A stretch of DNA of 64,000 bases, taken from contig CAVTAR010000003.1 in NCBI GenBank assembly GCA_963732775.1, positions 310,001 to 374,000 on the forward strand, written 5' to 3'. Under the pieces are notes generated by a model, which saw only the letters and a program-made list of their open reading frames with translations, did not search any database and was not told where the DNA came from. Of this stretch, positions 27,099 through 35,669 are shown one piece after another (position 1 is the first letter of the stretch; the number at the start of each line of letters is the position of its first letter). Origin of the DNA: CAVRQM01 sp963732775. Its GTDB lineage: Bacteria > Pseudomonadota > Alphaproteobacteria > Acetobacterales > Acetobacteraceae. A program made the position numbers and the translations under genes.

Positions 27099-28514
27099 AT
27101 GCACGACCAGCCCCTGCCGCTCGCCGCGGACGCCCGCGACCCCAGCCCCATTCACGCAGTTCGCCCGGACGGCCTGCCGGAGCTCCTCGGCTCGCTCGAT
27201 TTGCCGGCGGCCGCCTATCTGGGCCGCACCGGGTTCGCTGCCGCCGCACAGCAACTCGCTTTGCTGCCCGACGCGGCCGGCCGGCCAAGGGCGGTGGTCG
27301 GCTTGGGCGACGACCGCTCCCCGTTCGCCTTCGGCGAGCTCGCGCAGCGCCTGCCATGCGGCGACTGGACACTGGTTCCCGGCGACTACGACCCGGCTGA
27401 CGCCGTGCTCGGCTTCTGCCTCGGCGCCTACGCGTTCCGCGCGTTCAAGGCCCCGAAGCGGGAGCCGGCGCGCCTCCTGGCACCCGCCGGCACCGGTCGC
27501 GCCCTGGCCGAGGCGCGGGCGGCCTGGATGGTGCGCGACCTCATCAACACGCCGGCGAACCACCAGGGGCCAGCCGACCTAGCCCGCTCGGTGCAGGCGC
27601 TGGCCACCCAGTTCGGCGCGGAGTTCGCGCAGGTGGACGGCGAGGCGCTGGAGCGGGAGTATCCCGCCATCGCCGCAGTCGGCCGCGGCTCCACCCGCTC
27701 GCCGGTGGTCGCGACGCTGCGCTGGCACGGCAGCACGGCGGTCGCAGACGGCCCGCTGGTGGCACTCTGCGGCAAGGGCGTGGTGTTCGACACCGGCGGC
27801 TACGACCTGAAGCCGTCGGCCGCCATGCTGCGCATGAAGAAGGACATGGGCGGCGCCGCCACGATGCTGGGCGTCGCGCGGCTGCTGATGGAGGCAGACG
27901 TGCCGGCCCGGCTCGTGGTCCGCATCGGCTGCGTCGAGAATAGCGTCTCGGGCCACGCGATGCGTCCCTCCGACGTGATCCGCACCCGGCGCGGCCTGTC
28001 GATCGAGATCGGCAACACCGACGCCGAGGGGCGGCTCGTGCTGGCCGACCTGCTGGCCGAGGCGAGCGACGAGCGGCCCTCGTTGCTGGTCGACTGTGCC
28101 ACGCTGACCGGGGCGGCCCGGGTGGCACTCGGCCCCGACCTGCCGGCGCTGTTCTGCTCCGACGACGAGTTCGCCGCCCGCCTGCTCGCCGCGGGCGTAC
28201 GCCGCGACGATCCCCTGTGGCGGCTGCCGCTGTGGCACGGCTATGCCGGCTGGCTCGATAGCGGCATCGCCGACCTCAACAACGTCTCCAGCAAACCCAC
28301 GGCGGGGGCAGTCGTGGCCGCCCTGTTCCTGGCTCGTTTCATCAGTAGCGGCGAGGGCGGCCCGCTGCGCTGGGCGCATCTCGATCTCTACGCATGGAAC
28401 GATTCGCCGCGTCCCGGGCGGCCCGAAGGCGGCGAGGCGCAAGCAATGCGGGCATTGGCCGACACGATCGCAGATGACGTTTTGGCAATGTCCCGGAACA
28501 GGCCGGTAACGTAA
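27099..28514 (+). CDS. M17-family leucyl aminopeptidase
   Basis: A cytosolic metallo-aminopeptidase with two divalent metals. The 471-residue protein has a variable N-terminal domain and the catalytic domain motifs GKGVVFDTGG (metal Asp), MKKDMGGAA (Lys and Asp) and the signature NTDAEGRLVLAD. It is on the short side for PepA and resembles the shorter alphaproteobacterial M17 paralogue. It probably recycles peptides; the substrate range is not shown. It stands alone, 82 bases after htpG. Confidence 0.94.
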   Translation: MHDQPLPLAADARDPSPIHAVRPDGLPELLGSLDLPAAAYLGRTGFAAAAQQLALLPDAAGRPRAVVGLGDDRSPFAFGELAQRLPCGDWTLVPGDYDPADAVLGFCLGAYAFRAFKAPKREPARLLAPAGTGRALAEARAAWMVRDLINTPANHQGPADLARSVQALATQFGAEFAQVDGEALEREYPAIAAVGRGSTRSPVVATLRWHGSTAVADGPLVALCGKGVVFDTGGYDLKPSAAMLRMKKDMGGAATMLGVARLLMEADVPARLVVRIGCVENSVSGHAMRPSDVIRTRRGLSIEIGNTDAEGRLVLADLLAEASDERPSLLVDCATLTGAARVALGPDLPALFCSDDEFAARLLAAGVRRDDPLWRLPLWHGYAGWLDSGIADLNNVSSKPTAGAVVAALFLARFISSGEGGPLRWAHLDLYAWNDSPRPGRPEGGEAQAMRALADTIADDVLAMSRNRPVT

Positions 28515-28541
28515 TCGGCATTACCCTGAAACCTTTCGCCC

Positions 28542-28559
28542 GCTCTAGCATATGAGAGC
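28542..28559. promoter_or_regulatory. Inverted repeat upstream of the MarR gene
   Basis: GCTCT-N8-AGAGC, centred on CATATG, lies about 90 bases before the MarR-family start. MarR proteins bind palindromes of roughly this size and often regulate themselves. A second pair, GGTAA/TTACC, lies at 28505-28525 around the upstream stop codon. Both are candidates only. Confidence 0.35.
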
Positions 28560-28647
28560 TATCGTCGATCCGAGCCGAGATCATTGTCTCCGCGACGGTT
28601 GCGACAGGCGTAGAAAGTCTGCGCCGACACAGAAAGGAATGGGTAAG

Positions 28648-29049
28648 ATGGCAGCCTCCCCAGCCGCCGACAACTTGGTCGGCATCCTCCGCGATACCAC
28701 GGTGGCTCTCGTCCGTCGTGACGGTCCCGACCTGTCGGCGCGGCAACTCGGGGTGTTCCTCACCTGCTACCTGCAGGACGGGGCGCACACGGTGCGCGGG
28801 CTCGCGGCCGAACTCAACGTCTCCAAGCCGGCGATCACCCGCGCCCTCGACCGCCTGGGCGAACTCGATCTCGCCCGCCGCAAGGTCGATCCGATGGACC
28901 GCCGCAGCGTACTGGTGCAGCGCACGCTGAAGGGGTCCGCGTTCCTGCGCGACCTTCGCTCCATCATGAGCGAGGCGTCGTCGAGCGGTGCCGGCAGCCG
29001 TCGCGCGGGCGGGCAGGAAGCGTCGCACCAGCGCACCGGCACGCGCTGA
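28648..29049 (+). CDS. MarR-family transcriptional regulator
   Basis: A 133-residue winged-helix regulator. It contains the segment LSARQLGVFLTCYLQDGAHT, recognition helix region VSKPAITRALDRLGELDLA and the wing KVDPMDRRSVLVQRT. The ATG at 28648 is preferred over earlier in-frame ATGs because AAAGGA sits 9 bases upstream. The domain is compact, without the long dimerisation helices of full-length MarR proteins. The last residues run into a 15-bp tandem repeat that also supplies the stop codon, so the C-terminus may vary between strains. It is convergent with the exported protein gene; its targets are unknown. Confidence 0.85.
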   Translation: MAASPAADNLVGILRDTTVALVRRDGPDLSARQLGVFLTCYLQDGAHTVRGLAAELNVSKPAITRALDRLGELDLARRKVDPMDRRSVLVQRTLKGSAFLRDLRSIMSEASSSGAGSRRAGGQEASHQRTGTR

Positions 29050-29085
29050 GCCGGCACGGGCTGAGCCGGCACGCGCTGAGCCGGC
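29036..29085. repeat. 15-bp tandem repeat at the end of the MarR gene
   Basis: CCGGCACGCGCTGAG occurs three times with one mismatch, then a partial fourth copy. The first copy contains the TGA stop of the MarR gene. A change in copy number would leave the protein length unchanged because the stop is in the first copy. Confidence 0.8.
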
Positions 29086-29119
29086 TCTCCGCGGGGCGGA
29101 GCACTTTCGAGCCCCTCAG

Positions 29120-29141
29120 CCGTCTCCTGTTCAGGGGACGG
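29120..29141. terminator. Short hairpin between convergent genes
   Basis: CCGTCTCC and GGGGACGG can pair over 8 positions (one G-T) around the loop TGTTCA. It lies where the MarR gene and the exported protein gene converge. It overlaps the latter's stop codon and could end both transcripts. No T-run is present. Confidence 0.35.
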
Positions 29142-29790
29142 GGAGGTTGGTAATGCGGCACAGGTCGGCCCGTCGCTTCTCGCGGGCGGTGTGGTCGGCG
29201 AATACGACGCGCAAGTCGAACAGGCAGGTGCCCTGACGCGGGACATGCACCATGCGATCGGTAGCCGGCGCGAGCGGCGTGCCGCGGAGCCTGTTCTCGC
29301 CCCAGTTGCCGAGGCCGGCCGGGGTCGCGAACGCCTCGACGACGGGCTGGGCGCCGCGGTTGACGAGGCGGAACGACGGATCGTCTGCCGCCTTGCCTGG
29401 GGCTGAAAGCGTTGGCGCGGCCGGGCCGGCCGAGCGACCCACGGCCGGCTGGCTCGCCGCAGCCCGTCCCACGGAGATATCGGCCGCGGTGCAGGTGTTG
29501 ATCGTGCGGCGGTCCTCGGTGCGGCCGTCGGCGAACACCGCGCGGATGTCGAAGATGCAGTTGCCGTCGATCCTTCGGCGCACCGGATAGCTTCCGCCGA
29601 CCGCGATGGTCACGCCCTCCAGCCGGTTGCGCCCCCAGCGCGCGTCGCCGGCCGGGGTGACGTAGAGTTCGCGGATCGGGCTGAGGCCGGCATTGACCAG
29701 GTTGAATGACGGGTTCTGCTCCTGTCCGCCCGCCGGGGCGGCGCCGGACAGCAGCAGCAGGCCGGCAAGCATCGTTCGGGTCGAGGTCAT
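29131..29790 (-). CDS. Exported protein made of two copies of one domain
   Basis: A 219-residue protein with a signal peptide (MTSTRTMLAGLLLLSGA...). It then has two copies of a roughly 75-residue domain joined by an Ala/Pro linker. Copy 1 runs from NPSFNLVNAG to NTCTAADISVG, and copy 2 from DPSFRLVNRG to ADLCRITNLPV. Shared features are an N-terminal SFxLVNxG strand, TPAG...WGxNRLxG, a GxCxFDxRxVFAD motif and a final Cys. The paired cysteines could form a disulfide in each copy. The start at 29790 has GGAG upstream. I do not recognise the family; periplasmic or surface location is inferred. Confidence 0.75.
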   Translation of the reverse strand: MTSTRTMLAGLLLLSGAAPAGGQEQNPSFNLVNAGLSPIRELYVTPAGDARWGRNRLEGVTIAVGGSYPVRRRIDGNCIFDIRAVFADGRTEDRRTINTCTAADISVGRAAASQPAVGRSAGPAAPTLSAPGKAADDPSFRLVNRGAQPVVEAFATPAGLGNWGENRLRGTPLAPATDRMVHVPRQGTCLFDLRVVFADHTAREKRRADLCRITNLPVP

Positions 29791-29869
29791 CGGTGGCTCC
29801 GCGCGGTAGGGGCGCGGTGGTGTAGCCTTGGCCGACGCCGGCCCGGAAGGCCGCCCGGGGGGTCGATCG

Positions 29870-31180
29870 ATGCAACGTGAACAGAACCGCCGGTGGCCCG
29901 GGAACACCAGCGCGGCGGTCGTGGCCTGGGTGCTCTACGACTGGGGCTATGGCGCCTTCACGACCGTGGTCTCCACGTTCGTGATTGCGACCTATGTCAC
30001 CCGCGCGGTGGCGGCGGATCCAGCGGCGGGCGCGGCCGACTGGGGTTTCGCGCAGGCACTGGCCGGAGCGCTGATCGCGCTGCTGGCGGTGCCGCTCGGG
30101 GCGCTGGGCGACCAGGGCGGCGGCCGGCGGGCGCTGCTGGCCGGAGCGACCGCTATCCTGGTGGCCGCGACGTTCGCGCTGTGGACCGTCCGCCCGCACC
30201 AAGGCGACCTGTTCCGCGCCCTGGGCCTGGTGGTGGTCGCGACCGTGGCCTTCGAAGTGGCGCTGACCTTCTACAACGCCATGCTGCCGGACCTCGCGCC
30301 GCCCGGCCGCGTCGGGAGACTGTCCATGCTGGGCTGGGCGGCGGGCTACGGTGGCGGCCTGTGCTGCCTCGCGCTGTGCCTCGGCCTGCTGAGCCTGCCG
30401 CCGCCGCTACCGTTCGGGCTCGATCGCGGGCGGCTCGAGGATGTCCGCGCCTGCGCGCTGATCGCCGGCGCCTGGCTCGCCGTGTTCGCCTGGCCGGTGT
30501 GCGTGTTCGGCCCACCGGGCGGCGCGCGGCGGCCCTGGGGGGTCGCGATGCGCGCGGGACTGGCCGCGCTGCGGGACACCTGGCGCGACGCGGTGCGCCG
30601 GCCGGGGCTGGGACGCTTCATCGTCGCGCGCGCCCTGTATACCGACGGGCTGGTGACGCTGTTCGCGTTTGGCGGCATCTATGCGGCGAGCCGCTTCGGG
30701 CTGGACGCGAGAGCCGTGCTGCTGTTCGGCATCCGGCTCACGCTCGCGGCCGGAATCGGCACCCTGGCCTGCGCCTTCGTGGAGGACCGGATCGGCGCCA
30801 AGGCCATGGCGCTCGCGAGCCTGGCCGCGCTGTTCGGCTTCGGGGCGGCGGTGCTGCTGGCGCCCGACCTGCCGCTGTTCCTGTGGGCCGCGACCGCGCT
30901 CGGCCTGTTTGTGGGCCCGGTGCAGGCGGCGAGCCGCAGCATGATGGCGCAGCTGGCGCCCGCCGGCGCCCGCGCGGCGTATTTCGGGCTGTTCGCGCTA
31001 TCCGGCCGGGTCAGCGCCTTCGCGGGGCCGCTGGCGCTCGGGCTGGTGACGCGGGCGAGCGGCAGCCTGCGGCTCGGGATGGCGGTGATCCTGCTGTTCC
31101 TGCTGGCGGGCGGATTGCTCCTGGCGCGGGTGCCCTACCAGGCGCCGATCCGCGCCCGGCGCGCCCGCAGCGTGACATAG
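29870..31180 (+). CDS. MFS transporter of the UMF1/Atg22-like family
   Basis: A 436-residue inner-membrane protein with about twelve hydrophobic helices. The N-terminus AWVLYDWGYGAFTTVVSTFV is the hallmark of the UMF1 (vacuole-effluxer-like) MFS family. The loop GALGDQGGGRRALL matches the MFS motif A. The ATG at 29870 is chosen because hydrophobic sequence then begins soon after. The substrate of bacterial UMF1 proteins is generally unknown. The 3' end overlaps the convergent sugar-phosphate transferase gene by 46 bases. Confidence 0.88.
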   Translation: MQREQNRRWPGNTSAAVVAWVLYDWGYGAFTTVVSTFVIATYVTRAVAADPAAGAADWGFAQALAGALIALLAVPLGALGDQGGGRRALLAGATAILVAATFALWTVRPHQGDLFRALGLVVVATVAFEVALTFYNAMLPDLAPPGRVGRLSMLGWAAGYGGGLCCLALCLGLLSLPPPLPFGLDRGRLEDVRACALIAGAWLAVFAWPVCVFGPPGGARRPWGVAMRAGLAALRDTWRDAVRRPGLGRFIVARALYTDGLVTLFAFGGIYAASRFGLDARAVLLFGIRLTLAAGIGTLACAFVEDRIGAKAMALASLAALFGFGAAVLLAPDLPLFLWAATALGLFVGPVQAASRSMMAQLAPAGARAAYFGLFALSGRVSAFAGPLALGLVTRASGSLRLGMAVILLFLLAGGLLLARVPYQAPIRARRARSVT

Positions 31181-32190
31181 GCGAGCCACGCGAACTGCGG
31201 CGGCAGCACGGCCAGCGGCAGCAGCACCTTGCCCAGGCCAGGCACCGCCTCGAAGCCGATGCAGACGAGGCCGCCGGTCGCCGCGAACCCCCAGTGCAGC
31301 ACCGCGATGCGCCGCGGGTCCATGCCGCTGCGGTGCGCCACCTGAAACAGGAAGCCGCGGTGCGCCCGGATGATCGTCTGGCCTGCCAGCACGCGGCGCA
31401 CGAGCGTGAAGCCGACGTCGAACAGCACGCCCGACAGCAGCAGGGGCACCAGCAGGAACGACAGCGGCACCGCATCGAACCGGGCCGCCGCCACGCCCAG
31501 CACCGCCAGCACGAAGCCGCAGAACTGGCTGCCGACGTCGCCCAGGAAGATCCGCGCCCGGGGGAAGTTGAACGGCAGGAAGCCGACCAGCCCCGCGCCC
31601 AACAGCAGGGCGGAGAAATAGACGAACCAGCCGCCCTCCTGTCCGGCGATCGCGGCGAGGAAGATGCAGGCGACCAGCGCCGTGCCGCCGGCGAGGCCGT
31701 CCAGCCCGTCGATGAAGTTCATCGCATTGGTGGCGAACAGGATCCAGCCGAGCGTCAGCAGGCCGCCGCCGAACCAGCCGAACTCGGCGGTGCCGACATA
31801 GGGCAGGTGGAAGGCGTGGACGTAGAGCCCGCTGCCGACGGCGGCGAGTGCCGCCACCACCTGTGCCGCGAGCTTGACCGTAAACGGCCAGTCGCGCAGG
31901 TCGTCCAGATACGACACGAGCGCGATCAGCACCGCGGCCAGGATCACGCCGCGGAAGTACTGGTCGGCCAGCCGGGCGAAGTCGGCATAGCCATACAGCA
32001 CGGTGATGCCCAGCAGGAACGCCGCGACCACGCCGAGGCCGCCGCCCTTCGGCGTGGGGTTGCGGTGCGCCTTGCGCGCGCTGGGCCGGTCCACCACGCC
32101 CTCGCGCAGCATCGCCAGCACGATCAGGGCCGAGACGCCGGCGAGCCCCGTGCAGAAGGCCAGGTGACGGAGCACGGCCAACCAGGTCAT
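31135..32190 (-). CDS. Polyprenyl-phosphate sugar-1-phosphate transferase (WecA/MraY family)
   Basis: A 351-residue multi-spanning membrane enzyme that moves a sugar-1-phosphate from a UDP-sugar onto undecaprenyl phosphate, starting a surface glycan. Conserved cytoplasmic motifs are HRNPTPKGGG, the Mg-binding SYLDDLRDW, NAMNFIDGLDGLAGG, FLGDVGSQ and HRGFLFQ. The His-containing last motif and overall layout favour the WecA/WbpL side over MraY. It is divergent from the FlaA1/CapD-like gene and near a sugar aminotransferase, suggesting one glycan pathway. Confidence 0.92.
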   Translation of the reverse strand: MTWLAVLRHLAFCTGLAGVSALIVLAMLREGVVDRPSARKAHRNPTPKGGGLGVVAAFLLGITVLYGYADFARLADQYFRGVILAAVLIALVSYLDDLRDWPFTVKLAAQVVAALAAVGSGLYVHAFHLPYVGTAEFGWFGGGLLTLGWILFATNAMNFIDGLDGLAGGTALVACIFLAAIAGQEGGWFVYFSALLLGAGLVGFLPFNFPRARIFLGDVGSQFCGFVLAVLGVAAARFDAVPLSFLLVPLLLSGVLFDVGFTLVRRVLAGQTIIRAHRGFLFQVAHRSGMDPRRIAVLHWGFAATGGLVCIGFEAVPGLGKVLLPLAVLPPQFAWLAYVTLRARRARIGAW

Positions 32191-32237
32191 GCGCGGTGGT
32201 TAGCCCCGGCGCGGTGATCGCGGCTATAGGCCGCCCC

Positions 32238-33008
32238 ATGGTCACGCCCCCTGCCCGGCTGCGCATCGGCGTCAATGTCGGGCTCGACGCGGCGATGGCC
32301 GCGCTGGCGGTGCCGCTGGCTGCCTGGATCGCCGCCCCGGAGCGGATGCCGCTCGGCCCCGGGCTCTCGGCGCTGTGGGGGGCGGCGGCATTGTTGCTGG
32401 CCGGGTTGCCGTTCCGGCTGGCGCTGCAATACTGGCGCTTCGTCGGCGCCTGGGAGCTGGTGGGGGTGGCGGCGGCCAGCGCGCTCGGCGCCGGGCTGTT
32501 CGCCGCCGGCCTGCTCGGCGCGCGCCTCGGCTCGCCCAGCCCCGCCTTCCCGGTGGCCCACGCGCTGACCCTGTTCGCGCTGCTGACACTGCCGCGGGTG
32601 ATCTACCGCCTGCTGCGCGAGACCGCCGCCCCGGCCACGGCGGCCGGCGGTGAGCGGCGGCCGGTGCTGCTGCTGGGCGCGGGCGATGGTGCCGACCGTT
32701 TTCTCGCGGCCCTGGCCGGCGCGGCGGGCGCGCCCTATCGCGCCGTGGGGCTGCTGTCGGCCGGCGACGCGCAGACCGGGCGACGCATCCAGGGCTGCCC
32801 GGTGCTGGGCAGCCTGGCGGACGCGCCGGCGGCGCTGGCGCGGCTCCGCGACGGCGGCGAGGCGCCGGAGTCGCTGATCGTCACCGACCCCGCCCTGGAC
32901 GGCGCCGCGCTCGAGGGCGTGCTGGCGCTGGCCCGGCGCGAAGGGCTCGCGGTCGCCTGGGCGCCCGGTGCCACGGCACTGGACCCGCGACCGCGCGTGC
33001 GGGCATGA
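32238..33008 (+). CDS. FlaA1/CapD-like membrane protein lacking the dehydratase domain
   Basis: A 256-residue protein with about four N-terminal membrane helices and then a Rossmann-like region (PVLLLGAGDGADRFLAAL). This matches the N-terminal half of FlaA1/CapD/WbpM-type nucleotide-sugar 4,6-dehydratases. It ends at 33008, where the SDR catalytic domain would normally begin, and the aminotransferase gene starts 7 bases later. It therefore cannot act as a dehydratase alone; it may be a deletion remnant or a free-standing regulatory half. The ATG at 32238 is favoured over 32196 but has no clear ribosome-binding site. Confidence 0.75.
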   Translation: MVTPPARLRIGVNVGLDAAMAALAVPLAAWIAAPERMPLGPGLSALWGAAALLLAGLPFRLALQYWRFVGAWELVGVAAASALGAGLFAAGLLGARLGSPSPAFPVAHALTLFALLTLPRVIYRLLRETAAPATAAGGERRPVLLLGAGDGADRFLAALAGAAGAPYRAVGLLSAGDAQTGRRIQGCPVLGSLADAPAALARLRDGGEAPESLIVTDPALDGAALEGVLALARREGLAVAWAPGATALDPRPRVRA

Positions 33009-33015
33009 CAGGCGC

Positions 33016-34173
33016 ATGGACGCACCCTCGCACCCGCCGATCCGCTTCCTCGACCTCCCGGCGCAGCAGGCGCGTCTCGGCGCCGAACTGCGACGCCGGA
33101 TCGAGGCGGTGCTGGCGCACTGCCAGTTCGTGCTCGGTCCGGAGGTGGCCGAGCTGGAGCAGGCGCTGGCGCGGTATTGCGGTGCCGCGCACTGCGTGGG
33201 CGTGAGTTCCGGCACCGACGCGCTGCAGATCGCCATGATGGCCGAGGGTATCGGGCCGGGCGACGCGGTGTTCCTGCCCGCCTTCACCTACACCGCAACG
33301 GCCGAGGTGCCGCTGCTGCTGGGTGCGACCCCGGTGTTCGTCGACGTCGATCCGCAGACGTTCCAGATCGACGTGGCGCAGCTGCGGCGGCGCATCGACG
33401 AGGTCGCCGCCCGTGGCTCGCTGCGCCCGCGGGCGATCATCGGCGTGGACCTGTTCGGCCAAGCCGCCGACTGGCCGGCACTGCGGGCGCTGGCCGCAGC
33501 CCGCCGCCTGTTCCTGCTCGACGACTGCGCGCAGAGCTTCGGCGCGACCCTGGGCGGCGCGCGGCTCGGCACGATGGCGGACGCGACGGCGGTCAGCTTC
33601 TTCCCGTCGAAGCCGCTCGGCGCCTATGGCGACGGCGGTGCGCTGCTCACCGAGAGCGCCGAGCGCGCCGAGCTGTACCGCAGCCTGCGCACCCATGGCG
33701 AGGGCGCGACCCGCTACGAGGTGCTGCGCACGGGCATGAACGGGCGGCTCGACACGCTGCAGGCCGCGGTGCTGCTGGCCAAGCTGTCGGTGTTCGACGC
33801 GGAGCTAGCCGCGCGGGAGCGGATCGCGCGCGGCTACGACGCGGCGCTGGCGGGCACCGTCGAGATCCCGGCACGGGTGGCGGGCGGCACGAGCGCCTGG
33901 GCGATCTACGCCGTGCTGCTGGCCGACGGAGCCGCGCGCGACCAGGTGCAGGCCACGCTGCGCGAGCACGGGGTGCCGAGTGCCGTCTATTACCCGCGCC
34001 CGCTGCACCGCCAGCCGGCCTACGCGCACGCGCATGACGGCAGCGCATTGCCGGTCAGCGAGGACCTGGCCACCCGCATCCTCGCGCTGCCGATCCACCC
34101 GGAGCTGTCCGAGGCGGAGGTGGCGCGGGTGTGTGCTGCGGTGCAGGCCTCGGTGGGCCGGCGGCAGAGCTAG
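33016..34173 (+). CDS. DegT/DnrJ/EryC1/StrS-family sugar aminotransferase
   Basis: A 385-residue PLP enzyme that aminates a nucleotide-linked keto-sugar. It shows VGVSSGTDAL, the PAFTYTATAE segment, LLDDCAQSFGA (cofactor Asp), and the PLP lysine in FFPSKPLGAYGDGG. The GMNGRLDTLQAAVLL stretch is typical of this family. It directly follows the truncated FlaA1-like gene, which fits amino-sugar synthesis for a surface polysaccharide. The product sugar is not identifiable. Its stop overlaps that of the next, convergent gene (CTAG). Confidence 0.93.
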   Translation: MDAPSHPPIRFLDLPAQQARLGAELRRRIEAVLAHCQFVLGPEVAELEQALARYCGAAHCVGVSSGTDALQIAMMAEGIGPGDAVFLPAFTYTATAEVPLLLGATPVFVDVDPQTFQIDVAQLRRRIDEVAARGSLRPRAIIGVDLFGQAADWPALRALAAARRLFLLDDCAQSFGATLGGARLGTMADATAVSFFPSKPLGAYGDGGALLTESAERAELYRSLRTHGEGATRYEVLRTGMNGRLDTLQAAVLLAKLSVFDAELAARERIARGYDAALAGTVEIPARVAGGTSAWAIYAVLLADGAARDQVQATLREHGVPSAVYYPRPLHRQPAYAHAHDGSALPVSEDLATRILALPIHPELSEAEVARVCAAVQASVGRRQS

Positions 34174-34760
34174 ATCGGCTTGCCGGCGCTGCGCTGCCAC
34201 TCGGACATCAGCGCGTTGCTCGGCTCGGTCTTGTCCACCACCTTGCGCGCGGTGGCTGCGCCCGCGACCGGCAGACCCTGCGGATCGAGCAGGCCGACCT
34301 GCACCAGCACCGAGGCCTGGTCCCAGTAGATGTGCTCGTGGACCAGCTTGTCGCCGTCGAACTGGATGATCGCGACTCCGGGGATCTCGACGGCGCGCCC
34401 AGTGGGGGCGACCCCGGGCAGCATCCAGTCGATTTCGGTGGTGTGGGTGAACTGCATCACGAACTCGTCCACCAGACTGCTGGCGCCGACCGTGCGGCTG
34501 ACCGGGACCAGCCGGAAATCCGGCGGGTTCGCGCCGATGAAATGGTATTTGTAGAAGCGCTTGAGCTCGTCGTGGCCGACGCCGCCGGTCATGGTCGGCA
34601 CGTGGTTCACGTACGGCTCGGCGACCATCGTGGCCATGGTGGCGTCGACGTCGCGGGTCTCGAACTCGTAGCGGCAATGCGCCTCCCACAACGCGGGAAG
34701 GTCGCGGTACGAAGCGGTTGCTGCCGCCGGGTCGCGGCCCAGTATGTCGAGGTCCGCCAT
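34170..34760 (-). CDS. NTF2/SnoaL-like fold protein
   Basis: A 196-residue cytoplasmic protein with the cone-shaped alpha+beta NTF2-like pattern. An N-terminal helix ends in YEFETRDVDATMATMVAEPYVNHVP, and strands follow such as DEFVMQFTHTTEIDWMLPG and AIIQFDGDKLVHEHIYWDQAS. The HEHIYWD segment is common in SnoaL-like proteins, where His/Asp can act in catalysis. The family includes ester cyclases and many uncharacterised enzymes. No neighbour suggests a pathway. Confidence 0.75.
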   Translation of the reverse strand: MADLDILGRDPAAATASYRDLPALWEAHCRYEFETRDVDATMATMVAEPYVNHVPTMTGGVGHDELKRFYKYHFIGANPPDFRLVPVSRTVGASSLVDEFVMQFTHTTEIDWMLPGVAPTGRAVEIPGVAIIQFDGDKLVHEHIYWDQASVLVQVGLLDPQGLPVAGAATARKVVDKTEPSNALMSEWQRSAGKPI

Positions 34761-34830
34761 GGTCGCGCCTCCCTGTTTGCTGGTCGACCGCGCACGCTAG
34801 CGCCTGGGTCTGCCGGTCGCAATCGTGGGC

Positions 34831-35625
34831 TCAGCGACCCGGGAGCAAGGCCTGCACTGCCGCGGGCGGCAGCAGTTCGGGGCGGTACTCGAAGTGCATC
34901 GTGTCGAAATGCGCCCAGCGGCCGCCCCAGACGAAGCCGTGCGCCTCGAAGATCGCCACCACGTCTGCCGGGATGCGGTTGCGGTACGGCGGCGGATCGC
35001 CCGCGCCACGCTGCCAGCCCCAGAAATCCGCGAGGCGCGCGTTGATGTCGATGGCGGCGCCCCGGGCGTGCATGCTCGGCTGGCCGGTCGAGCGCACCGT
35101 CCGGCACAGGTAGCCGCCGGCGGGCGGATAGAGGAACCGCTTGTCGGCCTCGGGCAGCGCGTCGAGCGCGCGCGACACCTCCGCCAGGTGCTCGGCGACG
35201 CCGTGCAGCGACGTCACCATCACGGTACGGCCCCAGGTGCCCGGCAGCCAGACCACCGGCACGAGGTGCGGTTCCACCTCGCCCTTGGCGCAGTCGCCGT
35301 ACAGCTTGTCGAAGAAGGCGCGGTCGCGGATGCGTCCCGGATCGGCGGTCGGCTCGGCGTCGGCGCGATACGGTTCGCGCAGCATGTCGAGGATCGAGCC
35401 GTGTCGCATCGCCTCGGCGGGCGGCTTGCCGGGCTTGCCGTCATCGGCCTGCATCCTGATGCCGTCGCGCCAGATCAGCACGGTGCCGTCTCGCCCCGCG
35501 AGCGCGTCGGGGTAGGCCGCGACCAGGCGATCCAGCAGCGCCGCATCGTCGGCGAGGGACGCCGCGCTGGCGCGGACCGGGGCGGAGGCGAGCAGCGTGA
35601 AGGCGAGCAGGATGCACAGGCGCAT
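34831..35625 (-). CDS. M15-family D-Ala-D-Ala carboxypeptidase-like protein, exported
   Basis: A 264-residue protein with a signal peptide (MRLCILLAFTLLASAPVRASA). The C-terminal domain has the zinc-site motifs of M15 peptidases: SMHARGAAIDIN (His and Asp ligands) and WGGRWAHFDTMHFEY (the last zinc His). Enzymes of this group cut peptidoglycan cross-peptides or D-Ala-D-Ala ends. The N-terminal 130 residues have no recognised domain. It probably acts in the periplasm. Confidence 0.85.
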   Translation of the reverse strand: MRLCILLAFTLLASAPVRASAASLADDAALLDRLVAAYPDALAGRDGTVLIWRDGIRMQADDGKPGKPPAEAMRHGSILDMLREPYRADAEPTADPGRIRDRAFFDKLYGDCAKGEVEPHLVPVVWLPGTWGRTVMVTSLHGVAEHLAEVSRALDALPEADKRFLYPPAGGYLCRTVRSTGQPSMHARGAAIDINARLADFWGWQRGAGDPPPYRNRIPADVVAIFEAHGFVWGGRWAHFDTMHFEYRPELLPPAAVQALLPGR

Positions 35626-35669
35626 GGCCGCGCGCTATAGCACGGCGGTTCCGCCCAGGAGACCGCCCC

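Noticed and set aside
29893..32217. 774-codon rightward frame across the MFS gene and the sugar-phosphate transferase
   Set aside because: It spans two real genes on opposite strands in the wrong frame and is compositionally biased throughout.
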